DNA of 64,000 nucleotides from a virus, in IMG/VR virus record IMGVR_UViG_3300047323_000190, positions 1 through 64,000 of that record, one strand, 5' to 3'. Within the stretch, counting starts at the first letter, position 1. Every line of letters starts with the position of its first letter. Below the pieces are notes generated by a model. It did no database searches. It was not told the origin of the DNA and worked only from the letters and a program-made list of their open reading frames with translations. Shown here in pieces: positions 54,851-63,998 of the stretch. Both the position numbers and the translations under genes were made by a program.

Positions 54851-55996
54851 ATGACAACACTCAACATCGTTCCTGCGGTTCCCGTCGCACGGCAGCCGCG
54901 GGGGATGGTGTTGCTGGGCGATCCGAATCAGCCCGGTACATCCGTTCCATGGATCGACTGGGATGTCGAGCAGAACACGTGGCACTCGGCCAGCACGTTC
55001 CGCATGCGCCTGCCGATTTCTGCGCTGGCGTCGCCGATCGATCTGAATTACATCCTCGGCACGAACCCGATCCAAGCGCAGATATTCGCCGGCTTTCCGG
55101 GAAATCCCGACAAGTACGGCACGTCTGACCTTCAGCAACTCATCACGGGCAACGTCGACAACATCCAGTTTGATCCGGTGCGCCGCGTTGTCGAGCTGTC
55201 GGGGCGCGATTACACGTCGCTGCTGATCGATGCGAAGACGTTCGACCGCTGGACCAACCAGACAGCCAGTGAGATTGCAACGACGCTTGCCAAGCGACAC
55301 GGATTGACGCCGCAGGTCACGGCGACAACGGGCGCAGTCGGCAAGATCTATGAAATCGACAAGATCCACGATCGCCACGGCTCGACCGAATGGGAGTTGC
55401 TCACCTGGCTAGCTGGCATCTACGACTTCGTGGCGTATGTGCAGGGCATGACGCTGTACTTCGGACCGAAGCCAAATCCGCAGACCGCGACACCCTACGC
55501 GCTGCAGTGGAAGAATCCGGACGCTCTGACCGCCACGACGTTTCAGGGCAACGTGCTGGACATGTCGTTCTCGCGAACTCTGACTGTTGGTAAAGGCGTC
55601 ATCGTTCAGGTGCACAGCTTCAATCACAAGCAGAAAGCCGGGTTCTCGGTCACCTATCCGACTGGAAAGGCGAAAGGCGCGGCTCCGGGTACTGCTAAGG
55701 CGCCGGCGCAGGTCTACAGCTACATCATCGCCAACCTGACGCAGCAAGACGCGCAGCAACGGGCGCAGTCGATCTACAACGACATCATCCAGCACGAGCT
55801 GAAGATGAGCGCCGAGTTACCTGGCGACAACATCCTGACGCCGAACACTATGGTGAGCGTTTCCGGGACACAAACCAAGTTCGACACGATGTACTACGTC
55901 GAATCGGTCAATCGCCGCATGAGCATGGATTCAGGCTACACCATGAACGTGCGCGGCAAGAATCACAGTCTCGACACCACGGTTATCCCCTCATGA
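54851..55996 (+). CDS. Baseplate hub protein (gpD/gp44-like)
   Basis: The 381-residue protein has VPWIDWDVEQNTWHSASTFR near the start, ELSGRDYTSLLIDAKTFDRW, then FVAYVQGMTLYFGPKP. These belong to the hub family of P2 gpD and Mu gp44. It forms the central axle to which the spike attaches. It overlaps the spike gene by four bases. Confidence 0.8.
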   Translation: MTTLNIVPAVPVARQPRGMVLLGDPNQPGTSVPWIDWDVEQNTWHSASTFRMRLPISALASPIDLNYILGTNPIQAQIFAGFPGNPDKYGTSDLQQLITGNVDNIQFDPVRRVVELSGRDYTSLLIDAKTFDRWTNQTASEIATTLAKRHGLTPQVTATTGAVGKIYEIDKIHDRHGSTEWELLTWLAGIYDFVAYVQGMTLYFGPKPNPQTATPYALQWKNPDALTATTFQGNVLDMSFSRTLTVGKGVIVQVHSFNHKQKAGFSVTYPTGKAKGAAPGTAKAPAQVYSYIIANLTQQDAQQRAQSIYNDIIQHELKMSAELPGDNILTPNTMVSVSGTQTKFDTMYYVESVNRRMSMDSGYTMNVRGKNHSLDTTVIPS

Positions 55997-56649
55997 GCAT
56001 CGACTCGCTACTCAATACGATCCGCGCTCAGGCGCAGATGAGTCAGGGTGAGAAGACCGGAAACCGCGTCGGCCTCATTACGGCTTATGACCCGAACAAA
56101 TACGCCGTTAAGGTCAAGATGTGGCCTGACACACAGGAGTCGCTTGGCTGGATTCCTCTCGCATCTCCGTGGATCGGTAATGGATGGGGCTTGGTTGCGG
56201 GACCATCCATCAACGATCAGGTCAAGATCGCATTTGACCGCGAGGACCAGGATGCAGGCGTGGTGGTTGGGCGGATGTACACCGATGTCGATCAACCGCC
56301 CCCGGTTCCGTCTGGTGAGTTCTGGCTCATTCACAAGTCCGGATCGCTGCTGAAATTTCATAACGATGGCACGGTCGAGATTGCAGCCAATACCACCATG
56401 AAATACACGGCGACGCAGCATCACTTTGTCGGGCCTGTGCAGATGGACAGCACGCTGAACGTCAATCAAACAATCAGCGGCGAAGGCGGCATTACAGTCA
56501 GTGGTGACAACGGCACAGGCAACGCGTCGACGGTCACGGGTAACGTCAATTTCGTTGGCACTGTTATGGCGAATGGCAAGCATATCGACAACACGCACAT
56601 CCATAGCAACGGCAACGGCGGCGCCAACACAGGTTCGGTGGTTGCATGA
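55993..56649 (+). CDS. Baseplate spike/assembly protein gpV-like
   Basis: The protein of 218 residues has an N-terminal OB-like domain (NRVGLITAYDPNKYAVKVKM, WPDTQESLGWIPLASPWIGN) and a beta-helical C-terminal part with repeated Thr/Asn/Gly. A terminal GKHIDNTHIHSNGNGGANTG contains an H-x-H iron-binding-type tip as in gpV-like spikes. It pierces the outer membrane. ATGA overlap with gp25-like gene. Confidence 0.85.
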   Translation: MSIDSLLNTIRAQAQMSQGEKTGNRVGLITAYDPNKYAVKVKMWPDTQESLGWIPLASPWIGNGWGLVAGPSINDQVKIAFDREDQDAGVVVGRMYTDVDQPPPVPSGEFWLIHKSGSLLKFHNDGTVEIAANTTMKYTATQHHFVGPVQMDSTLNVNQTISGEGGITVSGDNGTGNASTVTGNVNFVGTVMANGKHIDNTHIHSNGNGGANTGSVVA

Positions 56650-57047
56650 CGACACAATCTCTTGCCGATCTCAATCAGCTCTGGTCTCAGGATATCGTGC
56701 CGTCGCCAACCGGCGATCTCGGCATTGCAACTGACGCCACTCGCAGCCAGCAACGCGTCATCCGCCGGCTGCTGACGAACCCGCTCGACGCAAACGGACC
56801 TCCCGACTACGCGCTGCATCCGGATTACGGTGCGGGCTTAGCGCGATACGTTGGCCGCAATATCGACCTCGCCAAGATGCGCGCGCTGATCCGCGGGCAA
56901 ATGCTGCTCGAGGATTCGGTGTCGAAGAATCCGCAGCCGCAGATCACGCTCACGCTACCTGATCCGACAACGCTATCGGTCTACATCCGGTACACCGTCG
57001 CCGGGTCAGGGTCGCCGGCAACTCTATCCTTTAATGTGAACGGTTAG
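56646..57047 (+). CDS. Baseplate wedge protein gp25/gpW-like
   Basis: This 133-residue protein has DIVPSPTGDLGIATDATRSQ, QRVIRRLLTNPLDANGPPDY and YALHPDYGAGLARYVGR, the gpW/gp25 family signature. The C-terminal strands (TLSVYIRYTVAGSG) close the fold. It is part of the baseplate wedge. A terminator follows. Confidence 0.88.
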   Translation: MTTQSLADLNQLWSQDIVPSPTGDLGIATDATRSQQRVIRRLLTNPLDANGPPDYALHPDYGAGLARYVGRNIDLAKMRALIRGQMLLEDSVSKNPQPQITLTLPDPTTLSVYIRYTVAGSGSPATLSFNVNG

Positions 57048-57065
57048 CCGTTCATCACGCCCACC

Positions 57066-57094
57066 AAGGCCACCTACTGCAGGTGGCCTTTTTT
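57066..57094 (+). terminator. Terminator before the gpJ-like gene
   Basis: AAGGCCACCT and AGGTGGCCTT (10 bp) with a five-base loop run into TTTT. Confidence 0.88.
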
Positions 57095-57108
57095 ATTGCC
57101 GAGCGGAA

Positions 57109-58242
57109 ATGGCGCAAGTCAATCAATGGTCCCTGTCGCAGGCGATCGGGAATATGGTCTCGGCCGCTCAAGCCAAAGCCAGAGTCCTGCTCGACTTCAC
57201 GATCGGCTCAGTCAACCTGGCGATCATCGAAGCCGTCGCGCAGGTCGTGATATGGCTCGAAGGCCTGATCCTGACGCTGCTTGCAATTACGCGCGCGGCA
57301 TCGTCGAGCGGTGCCGATCTCGACTCGTGGATGGCCGATTATGGTCTGACGCGTCTTGCGGCCACGTCGTCAACTGGGCAAGTCACATTCTCGCGTTTCA
57401 CGCCGACGTTTCAGGCGGTAATTCCAGTTGGCACGGTCATTCAGACGGCTGACGGCACGCAGCAATTCACCGTCATTGCCGACACGACGCAAACGGCCTA
57501 CAGCGCGACGCTTGGCGGATATGTGATCGCCGCGGGCATAACCGCAGCCGTCGCGACCGTACGAGCCGTCAATGCCGGCACGCAGACCAACGTCCTCGCC
57601 AACACGATCACGACGCTGACGACGGCGATTCAGTACGTCGATACGGTCACGAATGCAGCGAACTTCACGAACGGCGTTGATTCTGAGACGGACACGGCTT
57701 TCCGCGCCCGCTTCGTCACCTATATCAACAGCCTGTCTAAGGCCACGAAGGCAGCGATTGGCGCAGCGATTCTGGCTGTTCAGCAGGGGTTGCAATACAC
57801 GCTGATTGAGAACCAGACCTATGCCGGCGCGACGCAAATGGGTAATTTCGTTGTTGTCGTCGACGACGGATCGGGTTCCCCGCCATCACCCCTGCTGGCG
57901 AGCGTCAGCAATGCGATTGACGCAGTGCGGCCATTCACCAGTACGTTTGATGTGCATGCGCCAGTTGTCGTAAGTGTGACGGTCGCCATGACCATTACGA
58001 CGGCTACCGGCTATACACATTCGACGCTGGTCTCGACGGTGCAGGCGGCGCTGCTCAGTTATATCAACACACTCCCGCTCGGCACGTCGCTGGCCTATAG
58101 CCGGTTGGCTCAGGTCGCATATGACGCATCTCCTGGCGTAACGAACGTGACCGCGGTAACGCTGAATGCGGGCACGTCTGACGTTACAGCGACGAATCTC
58201 CAGGTCATCAAGACAAACTCTGGCGCGATCACGGTGAGCTAA
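57109..58242 (+). CDS. Baseplate protein gpJ-like
   Basis: The 377-residue protein carries the Baseplate_J pattern: SSGADLDSWMADYGLTRLAA at about residues 64-83, TGQVTFSRFTPTFQAVIPVG, then TNVLANTITTLTTAIQYVDT and GVDSETDTAFRARFVTYINS. It is the main wedge protein that links hub and fibres. Length is normal. Confidence 0.92.
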   Translation: MAQVNQWSLSQAIGNMVSAAQAKARVLLDFTIGSVNLAIIEAVAQVVIWLEGLILTLLAITRAASSSGADLDSWMADYGLTRLAATSSTGQVTFSRFTPTFQAVIPVGTVIQTADGTQQFTVIADTTQTAYSATLGGYVIAAGITAAVATVRAVNAGTQTNVLANTITTLTTAIQYVDTVTNAANFTNGVDSETDTAFRARFVTYINSLSKATKAAIGAAILAVQQGLQYTLIENQTYAGATQMGNFVVVVDDGSGSPPSPLLASVSNAIDAVRPFTSTFDVHAPVVVSVTVAMTITTATGYTHSTLVSTVQAALLSYINTLPLGTSLAYSRLAQVAYDASPGVTNVTAVTLNAGTSDVTATNLQVIKTNSGAITVS

Positions 58243-58916
58243 TGTCGACGGGAGATTCTAACGATGTGTTTTCGCGGCTAAAGGCTGCGTTGCCGCAACG
58301 CTGGTTCGGATCGACTTCCGATTCGATGCCAGTTGTCGATTCGGTGCTGGCCGCTGCCACGACTGCGCTGAGCTTCATCTATTCGCTATATGCGTACGCA
58401 AAACTTCAGACGCGCATCAAGACCGCGACTGACGGTTATCTGGATCTCATCGCAGCCGATTTCTTCGGCACATCGATACAGCGAAAGGCCAACCAAACCG
58501 ACGCATCCTTCCGAGCGACGATTATCGCGAACATGTTTCGCGAGCGCGCGACGAGAAATGCAATCGTCAAGGTTCTGCAAGACCTGACCGGGCGAACGCC
58601 AAAGATCATCGAGCCGAAGCGTCCCGCAGATACGGGCGCTTACGGCGGGCCTCTGATCGGTTATGGCCTCGCCGGCGCATATGGGTCACTGCAAATGCCA
58701 TATCAGGCGTTTGTCATTGCCTACCGACCACTCGGAACCGGCATCCCATCGGTCGCCGGCTACGGCGTCTCGACTGGCGCGTACAGCACAGCCTCGCAAG
58801 CCGAATGGGCATCGCTCTCGATGATCCAGGGCGCCGTGACAGATGCAGACATCTATGCAGCAATCGATTCAGTTCGCCCTGCTGCCACGATCGTCTGGAC
58901 CAACATTTCTTCGTAA
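58242..58916 (+). CDS. Baseplate/tail protein gpI or gp48-like
   Basis: This 224-residue protein starts MSTGDSNDVFSRLKAALPQR, then ATDGYLDLIAADFFGTSIQR and FRATIIANMFRERATRNAIV. The pattern is shared with DUF2612/gp48-type proteins that follow gpJ. It probably connects baseplate and fibre. Start overlaps the gpJ stop. Confidence 0.72.
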   Translation: MSTGDSNDVFSRLKAALPQRWFGSTSDSMPVVDSVLAAATTALSFIYSLYAYAKLQTRIKTATDGYLDLIAADFFGTSIQRKANQTDASFRATIIANMFRERATRNAIVKVLQDLTGRTPKIIEPKRPADTGAYGGPLIGYGLAGAYGSLQMPYQAFVIAYRPLGTGIPSVAGYGVSTGAYSTASQAEWASLSMIQGAVTDADIYAAIDSVRPAATIVWTNISS

Positions 58917-58934
58917 GCAAAACACGCTTGCATC

Positions 58935-58957
58935 AAGCCGCCTCCGGGCGGCTTTTT
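58935..58957 (+). terminator. Terminator before the tail fibre gene
   Basis: AAGCCGCC and GGCGGCTT close a four-base loop and run into TTTCA. Confidence 0.83.
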
Positions 58958-58973
58958 CATTTGAGAAGCCAAT

Positions 58974-60713
58974 ATGACTGATCGCGTAATCGTCTACGCC
59001 GGGTCCATTCCCTTGGAAACCGACGTTCTTCGCAGCAACAAATTTGCGATGGTCGGAATCGCGAAGCTCGCCGCGGCGATGCTGGGCACGTCCACCATTG
59101 TGAATGGGCTGGCGTGCGTGCCGACCGGGCCCGCGTCGCTGACAGTGAACGTGAATCCGGGCGAGATTTACAGCCTGGTCAGCATGGATGCGACGGCATA
59201 CTCGTCCGTGGCTGCCGACACGACACACCAGATCATGAAGAGCGGCATTCTGCTCGACGCGGTCAACCTGTCATGCCCTGCTCCGGGGACAGTCGGTCAG
59301 AGCATTAACTACCTGGTGCAAGTGATCTATCAGGATAGCGACACCGACCTGACGGCTCTGCCCTACTACAACGCAGCAAACCCGACACAGGCGTGGAGCG
59401 GCCCGAACAACAGCGGCACACCTCAGGCGACGACTCGCAAGGGCATCATTACTATGTCCGCGAAGGCTGGCGCTGCCGCTGCGACTGGCTCGCAAACGAC
59501 GCCCGCTCCAGACGCCGGTTACACCGGCCTGTGGGTCGTCACCGTCGCGAACGGTCAAACGCAGATCCTCGCCGGCAACATCGCGCAGTACGCTGGCGCT
59601 CCGATCCTCCCGTCGTCCCTGCTTGCCTCTATCCAGAACGGCAATCTGTCGTATGCGGTTGCCACTGGCACGGCTAACGCGCACGTCGCGGCCTTCACTC
59701 CCGCTATCACGCAGCGTGTTGACGGCATGTTGCTGCGCTACAAGGCACCCGCTGCCAATACTGGCGCACTGACGCTCAATGATGGTCTGGGGGCAGTCGC
59801 TGTCGTCGGTGCTGCTCACGCAGCGCTGCAGGGCGGCGAAACCATCACGAACGGCGACGCGCTGGTGATGTGGAACAGCTCGATCGGCGGCGGCTCGTAC
59901 ATCCTCATCGAATGCACTGGTGGCGCCCTCCAAATCGCCCCCGCCACTGCAAGCCAGCATGCGGTGCAGTTGGGGCAGGTTTCGGGTGTTGTGGGGACTG
60001 CGCGGAATCTGGCTGCCTATCTTGCCGCAGCGAGTGCCTCAGCGACTTTCACGGCAGACGAGATTGTCGTGGAAAGCACTCTTGGGGGTCTGCGTTACTG
60101 TCTGCCGAGCTATAGCCAGACGATCAACCTTGCCACGACCGGCGCGGGTGGCATGGACACCGGGACGGCTCCGGTTTCGGGTTACGTTGCGCTGTACGCG
60201 ATCTATAAGCCGAGCACAAACACGATTAGCATTCTGGCAACGAATGCCGCTTCGCTCGTTGGAAATGTATACGGTGGCGCGAATATGCCGTCCGGCTATA
60301 CGGCAAGCGCACTTCTGATGGTATGGCCTACCAATGGCAGCTCGCAGTTGGTACAGGGGCTTACGCAGGATCGGGAGTTTAGCCGGATTTTCAATCAAGT
60401 CCTGAGTTCGACATCTACGCCAGCCTCCTTTACTTCACTGTCAATCAGTGGCGTAGTCCCGGCGAATGCAAAAAGCGTATCGGGAACGATACAAATTTCA
60501 AGCAGCGCGACAGCGACTTCGCAACTATTCGTGGCTGGTGATGCCAACGGGTTGGGGCGCCGATATGTTGTCGGTAGCAATCCTTCGACAGCATTTTCGG
60601 CTGGGGCGCCGTTCGATGCTCGGCTCCAGACGTCTCAAACCTTGTACTGGTCTTCAACCACCAATGGTGGAACATTGACGTCAATCATCGAAATCTCCCG
60701 TTATTCTATCTAA
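58974..60713 (+). CDS. Tail fibre protein
   Basis: The 579-residue protein has an N-terminal baseplate-binding domain (YAGSIPLETDVLRSNKFAMV, IAKLAAAMLGTSTIVNGLAC). Its middle is beta-rich and contains DGMLLRYKAPAANTGALTLN. Its C-terminal domain ends in NGGTLTSIIEISRYSI. Such fibres recognise host receptors; the C-terminal part after about residue 440 is the likely variable tip. It is the last large tail gene. Confidence 0.8.
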   Translation: MTDRVIVYAGSIPLETDVLRSNKFAMVGIAKLAAAMLGTSTIVNGLACVPTGPASLTVNVNPGEIYSLVSMDATAYSSVAADTTHQIMKSGILLDAVNLSCPAPGTVGQSINYLVQVIYQDSDTDLTALPYYNAANPTQAWSGPNNSGTPQATTRKGIITMSAKAGAAAATGSQTTPAPDAGYTGLWVVTVANGQTQILAGNIAQYAGAPILPSSLLASIQNGNLSYAVATGTANAHVAAFTPAITQRVDGMLLRYKAPAANTGALTLNDGLGAVAVVGAAHAALQGGETITNGDALVMWNSSIGGGSYILIECTGGALQIAPATASQHAVQLGQVSGVVGTARNLAAYLAAASASATFTADEIVVESTLGGLRYCLPSYSQTINLATTGAGGMDTGTAPVSGYVALYAIYKPSTNTISILATNAASLVGNVYGGANMPSGYTASALLMVWPTNGSSQLVQGLTQDREFSRIFNQVLSSTSTPASFTSLSISGVVPANAKSVSGTIQISSSATATSQLFVAGDANGLGRRYVVGSNPSTAFSAGAPFDARLQTSQTLYWSSTTNGGTLTSIIEISRYSI

Positions 60714-60722
60714 GGGCGCGAT

Positions 60723-60914
60723 ATGGCACAAACTCTCAATGTCCAGTTTGCCGATTCGACCGACGTGACGATCGTCTCGTATTTTGGCGGCCCGCAAAAT
60801 CCGGCCGCATACGCGAATCTTGGCACGGTCAGCACGACAGACGCACGATGGTCGACGTTCTATGCGGCGCTCCCGGCCTCGGCGCAGCCGGGAGTCCCCG
60901 CGCCGGGGGCGTGA
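60723..60914 (+). CDS. Small fibre-associated protein
   Basis: The 63-residue protein begins MAQTLNVQFADSTDVTIVSY and contains NLGTVSTTDARWSTFYAALP. It lies nine bases after the fibre gene. The end of the gene contains a CTCCCGGC/GCCGGGAG hairpin that may mark a transcript end. A fibre chaperone or small tail protein is plausible, without proof. Confidence 0.55.
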   Translation: MAQTLNVQFADSTDVTIVSYFGGPQNPAAYANLGTVSTTDARWSTFYAALPASAQPGVPAPGA

Positions 60915-60965
60915 TCGAGAATTTCAACGTCGTTGTACAATGCCCTCGCCATTCCGGGGGATTGT

Positions 60966-62090
60966 ATGAAGAAACTTGATAGCCTGACGGCGCTACGATT
61001 TTTCGCTGCCGCTTCAATTGTGATTGAGCATAGTCGATCGGCATTCCAGTCGATGAACTGGATCCCGAACTTTCATTATGATTTCGGTGTCAGTTTCTTC
61101 TTCGTGCTGTCGGGGTTCATTCTCTGTTACGCCTACCGTGATTTTGAGGGCGCGGCCAGCGTGCGTGATTTCTACGTCGCGCGTATAGCCAGGATATGGC
61201 CTCTGCATATATTCATGCTTTGCGCGTTCCTTCTTTCCATGCCCAAATCAGCATGGTTTTTTGGATGGACAGATAGTTATCATATTGCAATTCTTCTTTC
61301 AAACATTCTTCTCGTTCACGCATGGATTCCGGTTGTTGCTTTCTTTTTTGGGATGAATGCGGTTTCGTGGAGCATATCGACTGAGGCATTCTTTTACCTG
61401 ATTTTTCCAGTCCTTCGTCATCGCTGGGAGCAAACGTGGCACTGGAAATCCCTGATAATCGGGCTTCTCGCCTTCGGCATCCTCGCGGCGACGACCGTGC
61501 ATGGCGTGCCATCGATCGACGTTCAAAAGCCGCTGGCCGCCTCGGATCAGGGAATCGGCTACATCTCTCCATTCGTTCGCATAATCGAATTTGCGATGGG
61601 CATGTTGGCTGCGAATGTCTATTCCGCCGCCAAGAAAAGAAAATTATCTGAGAGCATTGCGGTATGGACGGTGCTAGAGATAGTTTCCATATCGTTGGTG
61701 GTATTGATTAACCAAATTGATAAGCACAATCCCGATCCGTCGCCTTGGACTTATTTTCTCGTAGATTCTCCGGCAGCTCCAGCATTCATGCTGGTCGTTG
61801 TTATTTTTGCGTTTGGTAAAGGTCTGATATCAAAATCGGTTTCTGTAAGACCGCTGGTAGTCCTCGGAGAGGCGAGCTTCGCTCTGTATCTATCACACCT
61901 ACTCCTGTACAGGATATTCGACGATCACAGGGCTTTCTTTACCGCGCCCGATGCGGTGCTCTGCATTGGGTATTGGGCCACTGCTATCGCAGTATCGATG
62001 CTGCTGTGGCGCTTCGTCGAGACCCCGGCGCGAGACTGGATTCGAAACCGGGGCCGTCGAGAAACAATCACCACGTCTGCGGCGGTCTAA
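60966..62090 (+). CDS. Acyltransferase-3 family O-acetyltransferase
   Basis: This 374-residue protein is a multi-span acyltransferase: LDSLTALRFFAAASIVIEHS at the start carries the R-x-x-A-x-x-x-V-x-x-x-H active-site region, then FFVLSGFILCYAYRDF and FYVARIARIWPLHIFML. About ten membrane segments follow. Phage members modify O-antigen or other surface glycans to block reinfection. AT-richer composition than the tail genes suggests separate acquisition. A TACAAT box at 60936 may help drive it in lysogens. Confidence 0.85.
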   Translation: MKKLDSLTALRFFAAASIVIEHSRSAFQSMNWIPNFHYDFGVSFFFVLSGFILCYAYRDFEGAASVRDFYVARIARIWPLHIFMLCAFLLSMPKSAWFFGWTDSYHIAILLSNILLVHAWIPVVAFFFGMNAVSWSISTEAFFYLIFPVLRHRWEQTWHWKSLIIGLLAFGILAATTVHGVPSIDVQKPLAASDQGIGYISPFVRIIEFAMGMLAANVYSAAKKRKLSESIAVWTVLEIVSISLVVLINQIDKHNPDPSPWTYFLVDSPAAPAFMLVVVIFAFGKGLISKSVSVRPLVVLGEASFALYLSHLLLYRIFDDHRAFFTAPDAVLCIGYWATAIAVSMLLWRFVETPARDWIRNRGRRETITTSAAV

Positions 62091-62902
62091 AACTTCACCT
62101 TCAACTCTACTGTCGTTATGTCGTTCCACAGCGGCGGCACATTCCGGTTCCGGCTGTTCAGCCCCGTGAAGTAATGCCGTGCGGCGACACTGAACCGACC
62201 GTAGCCGACCGAGACGCCGACTACGGGCGCGACGGCCCAGTAAGCGTCCGACAGGTGCATGGTTTGTGGCGGTACGCCGCCCACCTGCCAGCCAGCGATG
62301 TCCTCGGACCATGAATCGCGGTGGATGTACGCGCCGGCCTCCGCGCCGAAGCGGAACCCGTACGCCCAGTAATAGGCCTCAGCGGTCAATGCGGCACCCT
62401 GCGATCGACCCTCGCCAGTGAAGTAGGCTGTCGGCACTGCGACCTTCGGCGTGTACGTGTGCGCCTTCGGGTCGTAATTCTCGTCCATCGGCGTGCACGA
62501 ACATGCTGCGGCGAAGCGGCCAAGATTAACGTAGTCCGCATGCCAGTCCAGCCCCCAGGCGCCGCGCGTCATCAGCGCCCCTGTTAGGCCAAGGGAGAAC
62601 GTCGGCGGCTTGGCGGTGACATGTGAGCCGCCTGGAATACCCTGTTGCGCCCATCGACCATCAGGCGTATCGGCCTTGGAAAAGCCGATGCCAGCCTGAA
62701 CGTGGATGCCGAACGGATGCGCGACGTAATCGTCGATGATGTCGGCCCGAGCCGACGCTGCAGCACAGCCCAGCATCATGGCTACCGCAGCCGCACGCCA
62801 GCGCGAACCCGGCTTACGATTCGCCCCCGTGACGGCAACCGGCTTGCGGACAGCGCGGCGAACGCGCGAGGATTGAACCACCCGATTGTGATTGGTTTGC
62901 AT
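62087..62902 (-). CDS. Outer-membrane beta-barrel protein
   Basis: The protein of 271 residues has a long basic N-terminus and a signal peptide (AAAVAMMLGCAAASARA, cleavage about residue 53). The mature region has alternating strands such as FGIHVQAGIGFSKA and ITTVELKVKF at the end, with the C-terminal Phe of barrel proteins. It resembles small barrels such as Lom or Ail only in build. It is convergent with the acyltransferase gene and read together with the SGNH-like lipoprotein. Confidence 0.65.
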   Translation of the reverse strand: MQTNHNRVVQSSRVRRAVRKPVAVTGANRKPGSRWRAAAVAMMLGCAAASARADIIDDYVAHPFGIHVQAGIGFSKADTPDGRWAQQGIPGGSHVTAKPPTFSLGLTGALMTRGAWGLDWHADYVNLGRFAAACSCTPMDENYDPKAHTYTPKVAVPTAYFTGEGRSQGAALTAEAYYWAYGFRFGAEAGAYIHRDSWSEDIAGWQVGGVPPQTMHLSDAYWAVAPVVGVSVGYGRFSVAARHYFTGLNSRNRNVPPLWNDITTVELKVKF

Positions 62903-63885
62903 TATTTTGCTCCAACGATGTTCTGAACGAGCGGCGCAAGAATGGCGGCCTGCCGCTGGGCCTTGATTGCGTAAATGGCGTTGTCCGGATAGATGCCTGC
63001 CGTGTAGTGCGAGCACAGGTTCGGGATCGTCTGCATGTAGTCGTACTGCTTCACGATCGGGACGCTGTACTGCGCCGCGATGTTGTCCATCACAGACACG
63101 TAGTTCGCAAGATATGGCCGACTGTCATCGCAGACCGGGCCAGGCTCTTCGAGGACGGCGACCTTACCTGATGCCCTGACGGCTTGAACCCATGCCACTA
63201 GCGCATCCGAATATGGTCCGAGAGATTGCGACAGGTCATCATTGACCGCGTGCGCGTCCAGAACGATCTGAGCCTTCGATGAAAGGATGCGCTGGGCGAA
63301 CGGAGGGCCACCACCGTCGACGCCGTTCATCATGTTCACCACCGTCGACGCCGTACCGCCTTCTGCCCTGTTGTCGACCGTTACCGTGCTGCCAAACTGC
63401 GCTTGCAGGATAGTCTGAGTGTCGGCGGGCTCGCTCTGCGGATTGAACGCGTAGAACGGCGGCGAAGAGCCGAACATTGCATCATCACCGTGAATCTCGA
63501 CCACAACAGGCGTCACGGGCTTGGCAGGCGTATCCGGATTACCGGGCGGCTCCGAAGCAACAGGCGCTGATGCTGCTGGTGCAGACGCAGCAACCGGAGC
63601 TGATGCCTCAGAGGCCGCCGGAATCGGCGTTGCGGTAAGTACGGGCTTCGCAGTCGCAGTCGTGACGGGCTTATCGTTGCCGCCACAAGCGGTCAGGCAG
63701 ACCGTTAGTCCTGCGATGACTCCGGATCGCCAGCGGGAACCTGCTCCACGTGCGCTCCGAACGTCTCCATCATCTTCAGAACGCGGTCGAACTCTTCTGG
63801 TGTCAGCGCCATTCGAGCTGCGCCCAGAAACGCCATGTGCGGGTTCATCTTGCGCGGTTCGTTTCCGCCCGTATATTTGCGCCAC
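62902..63885 (-). CDS. SGNH/GDSL-like lipoprotein
   Basis: The 327-residue frame (GTG start) has an unusual N-terminus of about 60 basic residues before a lipobox (AGLTVCLTAC). An Ala/Pro/Ser linker follows, then an SGNH-like domain: VEIHGDDAMFGSS (block I, with Asp where the catalytic Ser of GDS is expected), DNRAEGGTASTVV (block II), LDAHAVNDDLSQS (block III) and a final His region. The 5' part overlaps the regulator gene in another frame. Surface attachment is likely; hydrolase activity is doubtful. Confidence 0.6.
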   Translation of the reverse strand: MAQIYGRKRTAQDEPAHGVSGRSSNGADTRRVRPRSEDDGDVRSARGAGSRWRSGVIAGLTVCLTACGGNDKPVTTATAKPVLTATPIPAASEASAPVAASAPAASAPVASEPPGNPDTPAKPVTPVVVEIHGDDAMFGSSPPFYAFNPQSEPADTQTILQAQFGSTVTVDNRAEGGTASTVVNMMNGVDGGGPPFAQRILSSKAQIVLDAHAVNDDLSQSLGPYSDALVAWVQAVRASGKVAVLEEPGPVCDDSRPYLANYVSVMDNIAAQYSVPIVKQYDYMQTIPNLCSHYTAGIYPDNAIYAIKAQRQAAILAPLVQNIVGAK

Positions 63886-63998
63886 TGGTGATCGCCGCCC
63901 AACCAGAACAGTTCGGCCATCTCCTTGCCTGTCGCATTGCGACGGCGCTTGAGGTCCGCCAAGTCTTCTGTCGATGGTTCGCTGAATTGGATTGGCAT
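63705..63998 (-). CDS. Small XRE-like regulator
   Basis: This 97-residue protein has an HTH-like part: EDLADLKRRRNATGKEMAEL (about residues 10-29), FWLGGDHQWRKYTGG and ALTPEEFDRVLKMMETFG. Similar proteins are common in Burkholderia phages. It overlaps the 5' part of the SGNH-like gene by 181 bases in another frame, so translation of the two is linked. Start lies two bases from the window end. Confidence 0.62.
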   Translation of the reverse strand: MPIQFSEPSTEDLADLKRRRNATGKEMAELFWLGGDHQWRKYTGGNEPRKMNPHMAFLGAARMALTPEEFDRVLKMMETFGAHVEQVPAGDPESSQD

